Assembly: GCA_012517825.1 (NCBI GenBank) | Contig: JAAYUG010000169.1 | Location: 1 to 41,293, forward strand | Direction: 5' to 3' | DNA length: 41,293 bases | From: Bacteroidales bacterium | GTDB lineage: Bacteria > Bacteroidota > Bacteroidia > Bacteroidales > JAAYUG01 | Part shown: positions 34,142 through 41,293 of the stretch, one piece after another | How positions within the stretch are numbered: position 1 is the first letter of the stretch | How the letters are laid out: every line of letters begins with the position of its first letter | The notes under the pieces: generated by a model | Told to the model about the DNA's origin: nothing | Seen by the model: only the letters and a program-made list of their open reading frames with translations | Database searches by the model: none | Program-made: the position numbers and the translations under genes

Positions 34142-35957
34142 TGTAGTAAAGAAGATTTGCGTTTAATACATGCTGTTCAAGCCAGGGGCGGGTAATGGTA
34201 TCAGTAAGAAATTTCTCAATCATAAGGCTTGCAACGGGAGCTGCATAGGTTGCTCCAAACCCGCCGTTTTCAACGTACACCGAAAGGGCAATCTTCGGAT
34301 TGTCCCTGGGCGCAAAGGCAATAAATATGGAATGGTCGGCTCCATGGGGATTCTGGGCAGTACCTGTTTTCCCGCAAATGATGATATCAGGAAGCCTGGC
34401 AATCAGTGCTGTGCCTGTACCCGGGCCATTAACAGCCCCCTGCATCCCGTCAATTATAGGCCCGAACAGGGATGAATCAATGGCTACATAGTGCCTTTCC
34501 CTGAACTTCCTGTTCAATGATTTGTTTTCAATTGCCTTAACACTGTGCGGAATGACGTAAAATCCCCGGTTGGCAATGATGGCCGCATAATTTGCCATCT
34601 GCAGGGGCGTAATACCCAGTTCTCCCTGACCAATTCCCAGCGAAATGATGGTATAGGCATTCCATCGGTTTTTCCCGTAATACCGGTTATAATAGTCCTC
34701 AGCCGGCACAAATCCGCCCAGCTCATTGGGAAGGTCACTCCCCAGAACATTTCCAAATCCGAACGAGGTTACATACCTCCGCCAGGCATTATAAGCTTCG
34801 GTCGAATTTTTGTAATTCCGGTTCTCGATGATATTCCGGAACGTCAAAAAGAAGTACGAATTGCAGCTGTTCTGGATGGCTCCGCGCAGGGCAAGCGGCG
34901 AGGCATGACTGTGGCACCGTTTGAACATCCCTCCTATCTGTATCCCCATATTACAGCCAAATTCGGTTTGCTGGCTTATTACACCCTCCTGAAGCCCTAT
35001 CAGAGCATTCATGATTTTAAACGTCGAACCGGGAGGGTATTTGGCCATAAGGGCCCGGTTAAAAAGTGGCTTAAGTGTATCTTTCGCCAGCCGGGCATAG
35101 TTCCCGGCACGGGCTCTTCCGACCAGAAGGGCCGGATCATATCCCGGCGATGAAACCAAAGCGAGGATCTCACCTGTCTGCGGCTCAATGGCCACAATAC
35201 TGCCCCGCATGTTCTGCATAAGTTTTTCGCCATATTCCTGAAGGGCAAGATCAATAGTAGCATACAGATCTTCTCCCACTACCGCCTCACGGTCAAATTT
35301 CCCGTCGGCAAACGAACCCTTCACACGTCCGTGCACATCTACCAGCAAAACTTCCTGCCCTTTCCTGCCGCGAAGGTCTTCTTCATAAGCCCTCTCTATT
35401 CCACTGATGCCTATATAGTCTCCCATCCTGTAGTAAGGGTCCTTCTTAATTATGGATTTGTCAACTTCACCCACATACCCCAGCAGATGGGCTGAACCGG
35501 AGGTATGGTATTTACGGAGGGTTCGCGGCTGAACGAAGAATCCGGGAAACTTATAGAGCTGTTCCTGAAGCACCGCATACTCCTGAACGGAAATCTGCCG
35601 TACAAATTCCGATGGCTGGTAGCGGGAAAACCGAAAGGCACTGTCAATAGCGCGTTTTGCCCCATCTACCGTGATTCCCAGCATATTGCATAAAGCCGCT
35701 GTATCAAATGCCTGCAACTGGGACGGATTTACCAGCACGTCATACGCCGCCTGATTGGAGACAATCAGCCTTCCTGCCCGGTCGTAAATCAAGCCGCGGG
35801 CAGGATAACGGGTTACTATCCGCTGGCTGTTGCTCTCAGCCGATACCTTGTAGGAACTGTCAATTATCTGTATGTAGAACAGTTTACCGAACAGGGCAAG
35901 GAATCCGGCCGCTGCAAGAATGACAATAAACTTCTTCCTGTTGCTGAACGGATCCAT
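34107..35957 (-). CDS. mrdA: Penicillin-binding protein 2 (transpeptidase)
   Basis: PBP2 crosslinks peptidoglycan in the elongation complex. The 616-residue protein has an N-terminal membrane anchor (FIVILAAAGFLALFGKLFYIQII), a PBP dimerisation/pedestal domain, and the transpeptidase domain. Its active-site motifs are STFK (near residue 310, with the acylated Ser), SCN (near 363) and KTG (near 529). Its start is 2 bp after the mreD stop, and its end overlaps rodA by 35 bp. This places the polymerase and its partner transpeptidase directly together, behind mreBCD. Confidence 0.96.
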   Translation of the reverse strand: MDPFSNRKKFIVILAAAGFLALFGKLFYIQIIDSSYKVSAESNSQRIVTRYPARGLIYDRAGRLIVSNQAAYDVLVNPSQLQAFDTAALCNMLGITVDGAKRAIDSAFRFSRYQPSEFVRQISVQEYAVLQEQLYKFPGFFVQPRTLRKYHTSGSAHLLGYVGEVDKSIIKKDPYYRMGDYIGISGIERAYEEDLRGRKGQEVLLVDVHGRVKGSFADGKFDREAVVGEDLYATIDLALQEYGEKLMQNMRGSIVAIEPQTGEILALVSSPGYDPALLVGRARAGNYARLAKDTLKPLFNRALMAKYPPGSTFKIMNALIGLQEGVISQQTEFGCNMGIQIGGMFKRCHSHASPLALRGAIQNSCNSYFFLTFRNIIENRNYKNSTEAYNAWRRYVTSFGFGNVLGSDLPNELGGFVPAEDYYNRYYGKNRWNAYTIISLGIGQGELGITPLQMANYAAIIANRGFYVIPHSVKAIENKSLNRKFRERHYVAIDSSLFGPIIDGMQGAVNGPGTGTALIARLPDIIICGKTGTAQNPHGADHSIFIAFAPRDNPKIALSVYVENGGFGATYAAPVASLMIEKFLTDTITRPWLEQHVLNANLLYYNAPKRKNMVED

Positions 35958-35959
35958 AA

Positions 35960-36466
35960 TTATTTACGGTAAACCAATGTATCGGTTATTACTATCAGAA
36001 GCACAGTAAACAGGGAACTTAACAGAACCCGGGCCAGGGTGTAAAAAAAGTCCGTCAGCCGGAAAACTTCCAGATAAAAGAGCACGGCATGATGGAGCAG
36101 CACCATAATGATAACATACCTCAGGTACCAGCCGATGCCCATGTTGGTTATATGGGGCCGCTGACTGCTGTCGTATCCGTCGCCCGGAGCAATAAGGGAA
36201 AGAACACCCGGCCTGACAAAAGCGGCAAAAACGGCGGCCGCAGCATGCAGGCCCGGCGTATGCATGAACATATCAACCGTAATACCCAGCAGAAAACCTG
36301 CGGGAATCAACAGCCAGAAGGAAGTGCCAAAAGGAAGAATCAAAAGGAACATGATATAAAGGTACGGATTGATATACCCGCTCAACTGGATATTGTTGAG
36401 AATCCATACCTGAACGAGAACCAGCAGAATAAACGCAAAGCCGTATGAAAGGATGTTTCGTGTCAT
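35960..36466 (-). CDS. mreD: Rod shape-determining protein MreD
   Basis: The 168-residue protein has about five hydrophobic segments (FAFILLVLVQVWIL, YIMFLLILPFGTSFWLLIPAGFLLGITVD and others), as MreD does. The segment GFLLGITVDMFMHTPGLHAAAAVF is typical of the family. MreD is an inner-membrane part of the elongation machinery. It overlaps the end of mreC by 4 bp and is followed by mrdA after 2 bp. Identification rests on the membrane pattern plus gene order, since MreD sequences diverge quickly. Confidence 0.9.
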   Translation of the reverse strand: MTRNILSYGFAFILLVLVQVWILNNIQLSGYINPYLYIMFLLILPFGTSFWLLIPAGFLLGITVDMFMHTPGLHAAAAVFAAFVRPGVLSLIAPGDGYDSSQRPHITNMGIGWYLRYVIIMVLLHHAVLFYLEVFRLTDFFYTLARVLLSSLFTVLLIVITDTLVYRK

Positions 36467-37287
36467 CGCCCGAAAGATGATTCAAGTTGAAGTTGTTCGT
36501 TGCGCAAGCGGTTCCTGATGATGTAAACCCATTGCAGTTTTCTGAAATCATTGGCCAGCAATACATCAACCGAGTAAAAGCTCCCTCCTTCAATCCGGTA
36601 TTTTTCAACAAATCCTATCCACAGCTTTTCAGGAAAAATGGAAGAAAGGCCGCTTGTAACCACAGTATCTCCCGGCATGATGCGGGTATCGTGAGGAATA
36701 TCTTTCAGCACCACCTTTTTATAAGAACGTCCGGGCCATTCAACCGTACCCGGTTCGCGGCTGCCCTTAAGCCTTCCGCTCACCTTCAGGTCGCGGTTCA
36801 GCAACGAAATGACCAGGGAAAAGTGGGGGGAAACCGATACAACGATCCCCACAACGCCCCTGTCGGTGGCTACCGCCATATCAGGTGCTACTCCATCGTC
36901 ACTTCCCTTGTCGAGCGTAAGATAATTGTACTGGCTGGTAACGGAATTGCTCACAACCCTTGCGTGCATGTATTCATACTGGCGCAGGCTTCCCGAATCA
37001 GCCATCGGGATGAACCCTCGGCCCGGTTCACGGAAGGCACTTCGCAGCATACTGCGCAGTCTGGCATTTTCTTCCGCCAGCTGGCGGTTGGTTTCGCGCA
37101 ATGCAAAATATTCGCGGAGTCTGTTCACCCTGGAATAATACCGAAAGGACATCCTCTGCAGTGCATTCACTGCCAGAGGCCGGTGATAATCATTTTTCTG
37201 GAAGAGAATTACAAGAGCTGCCGACTCAAACAAAATAAAGAGAAATACCTGCGAAAAGCGTTTGAGTATCAGGAAAAGCTCTCTCAT
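36463..37287 (-). CDS. mreC: Rod shape-determining protein MreC
   Basis: The 274-residue protein has one N-terminal membrane helix (VFLFILFESAALVILF), a coiled-coil stretch (NRLREYFALRETNRQLAEENARLRSML), then a periplasmic beta-rich domain with DKGSDDGVAPDMAVATDRGVVGIVV and GDTVVTSGLSSIFPEKLWIGFV. This is the standard MreC arrangement; the protein polymerises in the periplasm and activates PBP2-RodA. It starts 24 bp after mreB and overlaps mreD by 4 bp. Confidence 0.95.
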   Translation of the reverse strand: MRELFLILKRFSQVFLFILFESAALVILFQKNDYHRPLAVNALQRMSFRYYSRVNRLREYFALRETNRQLAEENARLRSMLRSAFREPGRGFIPMADSGSLRQYEYMHARVVSNSVTSQYNYLTLDKGSDDGVAPDMAVATDRGVVGIVVSVSPHFSLVISLLNRDLKVSGRLKGSREPGTVEWPGRSYKKVVLKDIPHDTRIMPGDTVVTSGLSSIFPEKLWIGFVEKYRIEGGSFYSVDVLLANDFRKLQWVYIIRNRLRNEQLQLESSFGR

Positions 37288-37311
37288 TCTTTCAGAACAT
37301 AATATAGCGGT

Positions 37312-38334
37312 TTATCGCATCAGAAAAGCAGAGAAACGTTCCAGGTTTTTGAGGGCAATACCCGAGCCACGGGCCACAGCATGCAGAGGATCTTCGGCAA
37401 CATGGAACGGAATATTGATTTTATCGGTAAGACGTTTGTCAAGACCGCGCAGTAATGCACCTCCCCCGGCCAGATAGATGCCCTTGCTTACAATATCGGC
37501 ATAGAGTTCCGGAGGTGTTCTTTCCAGCACCGAAATAATAGCCGACTCGACCTTGGAGAGCGACTTATCGAGGCAATGGGCTATTTCCTGGTAAGAGATG
37601 GGGATTTCAATGGGCATAGCCGTCATCAGGTTGGGCCCCCGCACCACAAAATCAGGAGGCGGATTATCGAGGTCTGGAAGGGCTGACCCGACATTGATCT
37701 TGATATCTTCGGCTGTACGCTCGCCGATTTTGATATTATGCTGGTGGCGCATGTAGGTCTGTATGTCGGCCGTAAATCCGTCACCGGCAATCCGGATGGA
37801 TTCGTTGCAGACAATTCCTCCCAGAGCAATTACGGCAATTTCCGTAGTTCCTCCACCGATATCCACCACCATGCTGCCTTCAGGAGCTTCCACATCAAGT
37901 CCTATTCCAAGGGCGGCGGCCATCGGTTCATAGATCATGTAAACATCGCGGCCTCCGGCATGTTCCGACGAGTCACGCACGGCACGCACTTCTACTTCGG
38001 TACTTCCTGAGGGAATGGATACCACCATCCTGAGAGAGGGGGTAAACAAACGCTGACGGGGGTTGATCATCTTAATCATGCCCCTGATCATCAGTTCGGC
38101 GGCATTGAAGTCGGCAATAACCCCGTCTTTCAACGGACGTATGGTTTTGATATTCTCATGCGTCTTGCCGTGCATCTGACGGGCTTTCTCACCGATGGCA
38201 ATCAGCTTTCCGGTGGTCTGATCAATGGCAACAATACTCGGCTCGTCAACAACTATTTTGTCGTTGTGAATTATAATGGTATTCGCCGTTCCCAGGTCTA
38301 TCGCAATCTCCTGAAATAAGGAAAGAAAACTCAT
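37312..38334 (-). CDS. mreB: Rod shape-determining protein MreB (bacterial actin)
   Basis: MreB forms membrane-bound filaments that guide side-wall synthesis. The 340-residue protein has the actin-fold motifs: phosphate 1 DLGTANTIIIH near the N-terminus, phosphate 2 VDIGGGTTEIAVIALGG (near residue 160), and the adenosine motif LAGGGALLRGLD near residue 290. Length is normal. It starts 64 bp after the purH stop and leads the mreB-mreC-mreD-mrdA-rodA set. A start in the gap was not resolved, so transcription may come from purH or from a weak promoter there. Confidence 0.97.
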   Translation of the reverse strand: MSFLSLFQEIAIDLGTANTIIIHNDKIVVDEPSIVAIDQTTGKLIAIGEKARQMHGKTHENIKTIRPLKDGVIADFNAAELMIRGMIKMINPRQRLFTPSLRMVVSIPSGSTEVEVRAVRDSSEHAGGRDVYMIYEPMAAALGIGLDVEAPEGSMVVDIGGGTTEIAVIALGGIVCNESIRIAGDGFTADIQTYMRHQHNIKIGERTAEDIKINVGSALPDLDNPPPDFVVRGPNLMTAMPIEIPISYQEIAHCLDKSLSKVESAIISVLERTPPELYADIVSKGIYLAGGGALLRGLDKRLTDKINIPFHVAEDPLHAVARGSGIALKNLERFSAFLMR

Positions 38335-38398
38335 ATTGGCTCAATTTGGCTGTAATGTTAATAAAATTTTGATGTTTTCTGGTTCACAGGAAGATAAA

Positions 38399-39925
38399 TT
38401 AGTGTTTAAAATGCCGGTAACCTGTAAAAATCATTGCCAGCCCATGGGCATTGCAGAAGTCAATAGAATCCTTATCGCGCACCGACCCGCCCGGCTGAAT
38501 GACAGCAGTAATGCCTGCCTCATGGGCAATTTCAACCGAATCGGCAAACGGGAAGAAGGCATCGGAAGCCATCACAGCCCCTTTCAGGTCGAAACCGAAA
38601 GAACGGGCCTTTGCAATGGCCTGCCGCAGGGCATCAACCCGCGACGTCTGGCCCACCCCGCAGGCCAGCATCTGCCTGTTTTTGGCCAGCACAATGGCAT
38701 TCGACTTGGTATGCTTCACCAGCTTGTTGGCAAACAGAAGATCCGTAATCTGATCATCCGTTGGCTTCTTTTCTGTAACGTATTTCAAATCTTCCCGGGT
38801 TTCAATGTGCTTATCCCTGTCCTGCACCAGCACTCCGTTCAGCACGGTTCTGAACTGCACGTCCTGCAGGAGAATACTTTTCATGGCCAGAATGATCCGG
38901 TTCTTTTTCTGCCGCAGGATGGCAAGTGCCTCCTCATCATACGAAGGAGCTATGATCACTTCGAAAAAGATCTTGTCAATTTCTGAAGCCGTCAGGCTAT
39001 CGATGCGCCGGTTGGCAATAATCACCCCGCCAAAGGCTGACACAGGATCTCCGGCCAGAGCATCTTTCCAAGCCTGCACCAGATCGGTACGGCTGGCAAA
39101 ACCACAGGCATTGTTGTGTTTGATAATGGCTACCGAGGTTTCTTCAAAATCGCTGATCAGATTCACGGCCGCATCAATGTCGAGCAGATTATTGTGCGAA
39201 ATTTCCTTTCCGTTGAGCTTTTCGAACATTCTTTCAAAATCCCCATAGAAATATCCTTTCTGATGAGGATTTTCCCCGTACCGAAGGGAAACCCCCTGAG
39301 GAATACTTTGTTTGAACGAAGGCAGTTCAAGTTCCTTTGAAAAATACTGATAAATTGCGGTATCATAATGGGAACTTACATCGAATGCCCTGATGGCAAA
39401 CCGCCTGCGCTCTTCCAGAGTAACTTCCCCCTCCCCGTTTTGCAGAATTTCGAGCAGTTCACCATACTGACTGCGTGAAGAAACAACCAGCACATCCTGA
39501 AAATTCTTGGCGGCAGCCCGAATAAGCGAAATCCCGCCAATATCAATCTTTTCAATAATTTCTGCCTCACCGGCACCGGAAAGGACAGTCTCTTCAAACG
39601 GATACAAATCAACAATCACCAGGTCAATGTAAGGCAACTGGTAATCGCTCATCTCCCTCTGGTCGGAAACGTTGTTCCTCCGGGCCAGTATGCCCCCGAA
39701 AACTTTCGGATGCAGTGTTTTCACCCTGCCTCCAAGGATGGAAGGATACCCGGTAAGATTCTCCACCGCAGTAACAGGTACTCCAAGCTCCTGAAGATAG
39801 GTCTGGGTGCCTCCGGTAGAATATATGGTAACACCAAGTTCTTTAAGGTACTGAACAACCGGTTCCAGCCCGTCTTTGTAAAATACCGAAATCAGGGCCG
39901 ACCGGATTTTCTTTTTGTCATTCAT
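38399..39925 (-). CDS. purH: Bifunctional AICAR formyltransferase / IMP cyclohydrolase
   Basis: PurH carries out the last two steps of IMP synthesis: formyl transfer to AICAR and ring closure. The 508-residue protein has an N-terminal MGS-like cyclohydrolase domain (SALISVFYKDGLEPVVQYL, ELGVTIYSTGGT, GRVKTLHPKVFGGIL) and a C-terminal AICAR transformylase domain with the catalytic Lys-His pair in AIIKHNNACG. A -7 box (TATTTTTG, minus, 39948-39955) precedes it. It is upstream of mreB on the same strand; purine synthesis and wall elongation may share one transcript. Confidence 0.97.
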   Translation of the reverse strand: MNDKKKIRSALISVFYKDGLEPVVQYLKELGVTIYSTGGTQTYLQELGVPVTAVENLTGYPSILGGRVKTLHPKVFGGILARRNNVSDQREMSDYQLPYIDLVIVDLYPFEETVLSGAGEAEIIEKIDIGGISLIRAAAKNFQDVLVVSSRSQYGELLEILQNGEGEVTLEERRRFAIRAFDVSSHYDTAIYQYFSKELELPSFKQSIPQGVSLRYGENPHQKGYFYGDFERMFEKLNGKEISHNNLLDIDAAVNLISDFEETSVAIIKHNNACGFASRTDLVQAWKDALAGDPVSAFGGVIIANRRIDSLTASEIDKIFFEVIIAPSYDEEALAILRQKKNRIILAMKSILLQDVQFRTVLNGVLVQDRDKHIETREDLKYVTEKKPTDDQITDLLFANKLVKHTKSNAIVLAKNRQMLACGVGQTSRVDALRQAIAKARSFGFDLKGAVMASDAFFPFADSVEIAHEAGITAVIQPGGSVRDKDSIDFCNAHGLAMIFTGYRHFKH

Positions 39926-39947
39926 GGCATTGGGAAATTAGTGCTGG

Positions 39948-39955
39948 CAAAAATA
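39948..39955 (-). promoter_or_regulatory. Candidate -7 promoter box for purH and the mre run
   Basis: The minus strand reads TATTTTTG, 22 bp before the purH ATG, matching TAnnTTTG. A TTTG lies 11 bp further upstream, too close for a standard -33. Confidence 0.45.
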
Positions 39956-40012
39956 GCAATTCCCTGCAAAACTTTTAAGCGCAAATTGGAAACTATGCCG
40001 CTTGAAGAATAG

Positions 40013-40030
40013 AACCCTTGTATAAGGGTT
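40013..40030. repeat. 7-bp hairpin between the nuclease gene and purH
   Basis: AACCCTT (40013-40019) and AAGGGTT (40024-40030) form a perfect stem with a 4-base loop. It lies about 47 bp beyond the end of the minus-strand nuclease gene. No T run follows on the minus strand, so it is at most a weak terminator. Confidence 0.35.
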
Positions 40031-40076
40031 TGACCCCCTTATTCTGGCTTTTTTCAAATAGTATCACTGCCTTTTA

Positions 40077-40892
40077 CTAATTTTCATTATATCCAAATTT
40101 TCTGGTTTGCAGTACTTCTTTCCACCAGGTCTCTCTTTCAATTATTATCTGGTCGTCAGTTGTTGACTTGTAAATGTCAAGGATTGAGTAGCAAAAATTC
40201 TGTTGTATGTGTTCGAAGGAGAGTTGTTTCAGACCTGCATTACCACCGTGCCCTGTTTCTATATACGATTTCCATCGGCCCAGAATCATATTTTCTCCGT
40301 ACGCCGAGCCAACATACATTTTACCATTTGATTTGTCCGTTATCAGGTAAACACCTTTTTGATTTTGCAGTGCTGTTTTCCAGTTGTCCTTGTCCAAAAC
40401 CCGTTTCAATTCTTCCCAGGTTAAATGCACCTTCTCGTACCCCGGGAAGATGTCGTTGTCAAACGTGTCGGGTAAAATCTGCGAAACATAACATTCGTCC
40501 ATCACAGATTCTGCTTTGCGGATCAACGCCTGAGCCTTGTTCTTAAATTTGACAATCAGACGCCCGATATATTTTTTGTACTCAGGCAAGTCCTCAAATT
40601 CGTAACCAACACCATTGAGTTTGTTCAGGTCCTTTGTCACTTTTCCAACATGAAACAACAACCACAGATCTTCATTCGGCTTTATTTTAACCAGACCAAT
40701 GGTTATGTCTCCAACTTTGTAGGATTTTTGTTTGCTGTAATTCCAATACTGCCCTTCCAGCATCGCTGATACATCAGCATTTCTAAATAGTTCTATCGGA
40801 TTCCAGTTTTGGCGAAACACCAAATTGAAACGGATCTTAACATTATTAAGCTCTTCAAGACGTAAAATGTCGTTTAATTTAATGCTGTCCAT
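40077..40892 (-). CDS. GIY-YIG nuclease-domain protein
   Basis: The 271-residue protein carries a GIY-YIG-type nuclease domain at its C-terminus (about 178-265). The signature appears as GVY (180-182) and YVG (193-195). The catalytic Arg is probably Arg206 (GRWKSY) and the metal-binding Glu is Glu252 or Glu254 (IERETWWKEVL). The N-terminal 170 residues (FRQNWNPIELFRNADVSAML, then GVGYEFEDLPEYKKYIGRL) are an unidentified domain. GIY-YIG enzymes cut DNA in repair, restriction and mobile elements. The gene has no obvious functional neighbour and sits next to an attC-like repeat, so acquisition by transfer is plausible. Confidence 0.8.
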   Translation of the reverse strand: MDSIKLNDILRLEELNNVKIRFNLVFRQNWNPIELFRNADVSAMLEGQYWNYSKQKSYKVGDITIGLVKIKPNEDLWLLFHVGKVTKDLNKLNGVGYEFEDLPEYKKYIGRLIVKFKNKAQALIRKAESVMDECYVSQILPDTFDNDIFPGYEKVHLTWEELKRVLDKDNWKTALQNQKGVYLITDKSNGKMYVGSAYGENMILGRWKSYIETGHGGNAGLKQLSFEHIQQNFCYSILDIYKSTTDDQIIIERETWWKEVLQTRKFGYNEN

Positions 40893-40921
40893 TTTATAAA
40901 ATTTTGGTTCGGTTATATTTA

Positions 40922-41063
40922 ATAACGCTTAGCAATTAACGAAGGCTGGATTGGACCCCTATTAATCGGACTTTTTTACAGACGGTTAAAAATACATAAA
41001 TTTTTCGCTTTCCATTTGTCGTAGCAAGGAACGACCGAAGGTGATTGCTAAACAGATGGTTAT
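40922..41063. repeat. 142-bp imperfect inverted repeat, attC-like
   Basis: The outer arms ATAAC (40922-40926) and GTTAT (41059-41063) pair, and inside them TTAGCAAT (40929-40936) pairs perfectly with ATTGCTAA (41044-41051). The unpaired spacers between arms differ in length (2 versus 7 bases). Two paired boxes on each side with unequal spacers and a non-coding middle is the layout of integron attC sites, but the outer boxes match the R' and R'' consensus only in part and no integrase gene is visible. It begins 29 bp from the start codon of the GIY-YIG gene. Confidence 0.45.
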
Positions 41064-41293
41064 GTAAACCATACAGTGCCGTTCATTAAAACTTCATTTG
41101 ACTTATTTTTAAACCCATATTCCAATTTAAAAAAGTATAATATTATTATGTATTTTGGTGCATGTCATTTTCTCTTTATTTACTTTTTTACACAAAAAAT
41201 ATACTTATTAAAACTCAGATTCTCCTTTCTGTTCTTCCTTAATTATCTGGAAATAACCTTCATCATTTAATCTGTAGGTGCGAAAAGTTTCCA
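41064..41293. other. AT-rich end of window without a supported gene
   Basis: The last 230 bp are very AT-rich. An open frame (41076-41270) encodes 64 residues of low-complexity Phe/Leu/Tyr sequence, which looks like chance. No promoter, RNA gene or repeat was recognised. Confidence 0.4.

Noticed and set aside
33221-34195. 324-residue frame on the plus strand opposite rodA and the end of mrdA
   Set aside because: It is the antisense shadow of two clearly identified genes; its hydrophilic low-complexity sequence matches no family.
36487-37302. 271-residue plus-strand frame opposite mreC
   Set aside because: Antisense of mreC; no protein-like features of its own.
41076-41270. 64-residue open frame on the plus strand at the window end
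   Set aside because: Low-complexity Phe/Leu/Tyr content in very AT-rich DNA, no family resemblance and no promoter.

Overview
The window is chromosomal DNA of a Bacteroidota bacterium, most likely class Bacteroidia. The evidence is a SusC/SusD pair, repeated TAnnTTTG-type -7 promoter boxes, A-rich translation starts without strong Shine-Dalgarno sites, surface-lipoprotein signals, and two C-terminal domains of the type IX secretion (T9SS) type A kind. A complete MreBCD-PBP2-RodA set suggests a rod-shaped cell. No tRNA, rRNA, CRISPR array or transposase gene was seen.

Layout. 1-7,000 is housekeeping: a partial SRPBCC gene, pyrE and a divergent NUDIX gene whose start codon shares bases with pyrE, then recJ-lipB-lipA on the minus strand, and lysS. 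7,041-24,887 is the main accessory feature, a polysaccharide-utilization-like locus of about 18 kb. It runs: GntR/UTRA regulator, surface lipoprotein, SusC, SusD, two-domain mannose-6-phosphate-isomerase-like protein, FucP-type sugar permease, ROK sugar kinase, (alpha/alpha)6 glycosidase lipoprotein, then three divergent paralogs of a beta-propeller-like family (DUF5005/DUF4185-like) with an SGNH esterase between the first and second. A palindromic operator in front of the lipoprotein gene has a close copy (16 of 19 bases) in the GntR gene's own promoter, so the regulator probably controls both the locus and itself.

24,986-27,611 is a small, mostly AT-rich accessory patch. It has a DUF2007-like gene, a possible 41-residue cysteine-containing peptide, an outer-membrane beta-barrel-like protein, and a T9SS cargo protein broken by a frameshift and closed by a strong terminator. 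27,862-39,925 returns to core genes: serA, pgi, a bacterial homolog of cyclic 2,3-diphosphoglycerate synthetase, acpH, and a minus-strand run purH-mreB-mreC-mreD-mrdA-rodA with very tight or overlapping junctions. The end (40,077-41,293) carries a GIY-YIG nuclease gene next to a 142-bp imperfect inverted repeat that resembles, but does not fully match, an integron attC site.

How the locus may work (inference): esterase and glycosidases trim a decorated glycan at the cell surface, SusCD imports oligosaccharides, the MFS permease carries a monosaccharide across the inner membrane, the ROK protein phosphorylates it, and the ManA-like protein sends it to fructose-6-phosphate. The substrate cannot be read from the sequence; the kinase/isomerase pair makes a mannose-containing or similar hexose compound plausible.
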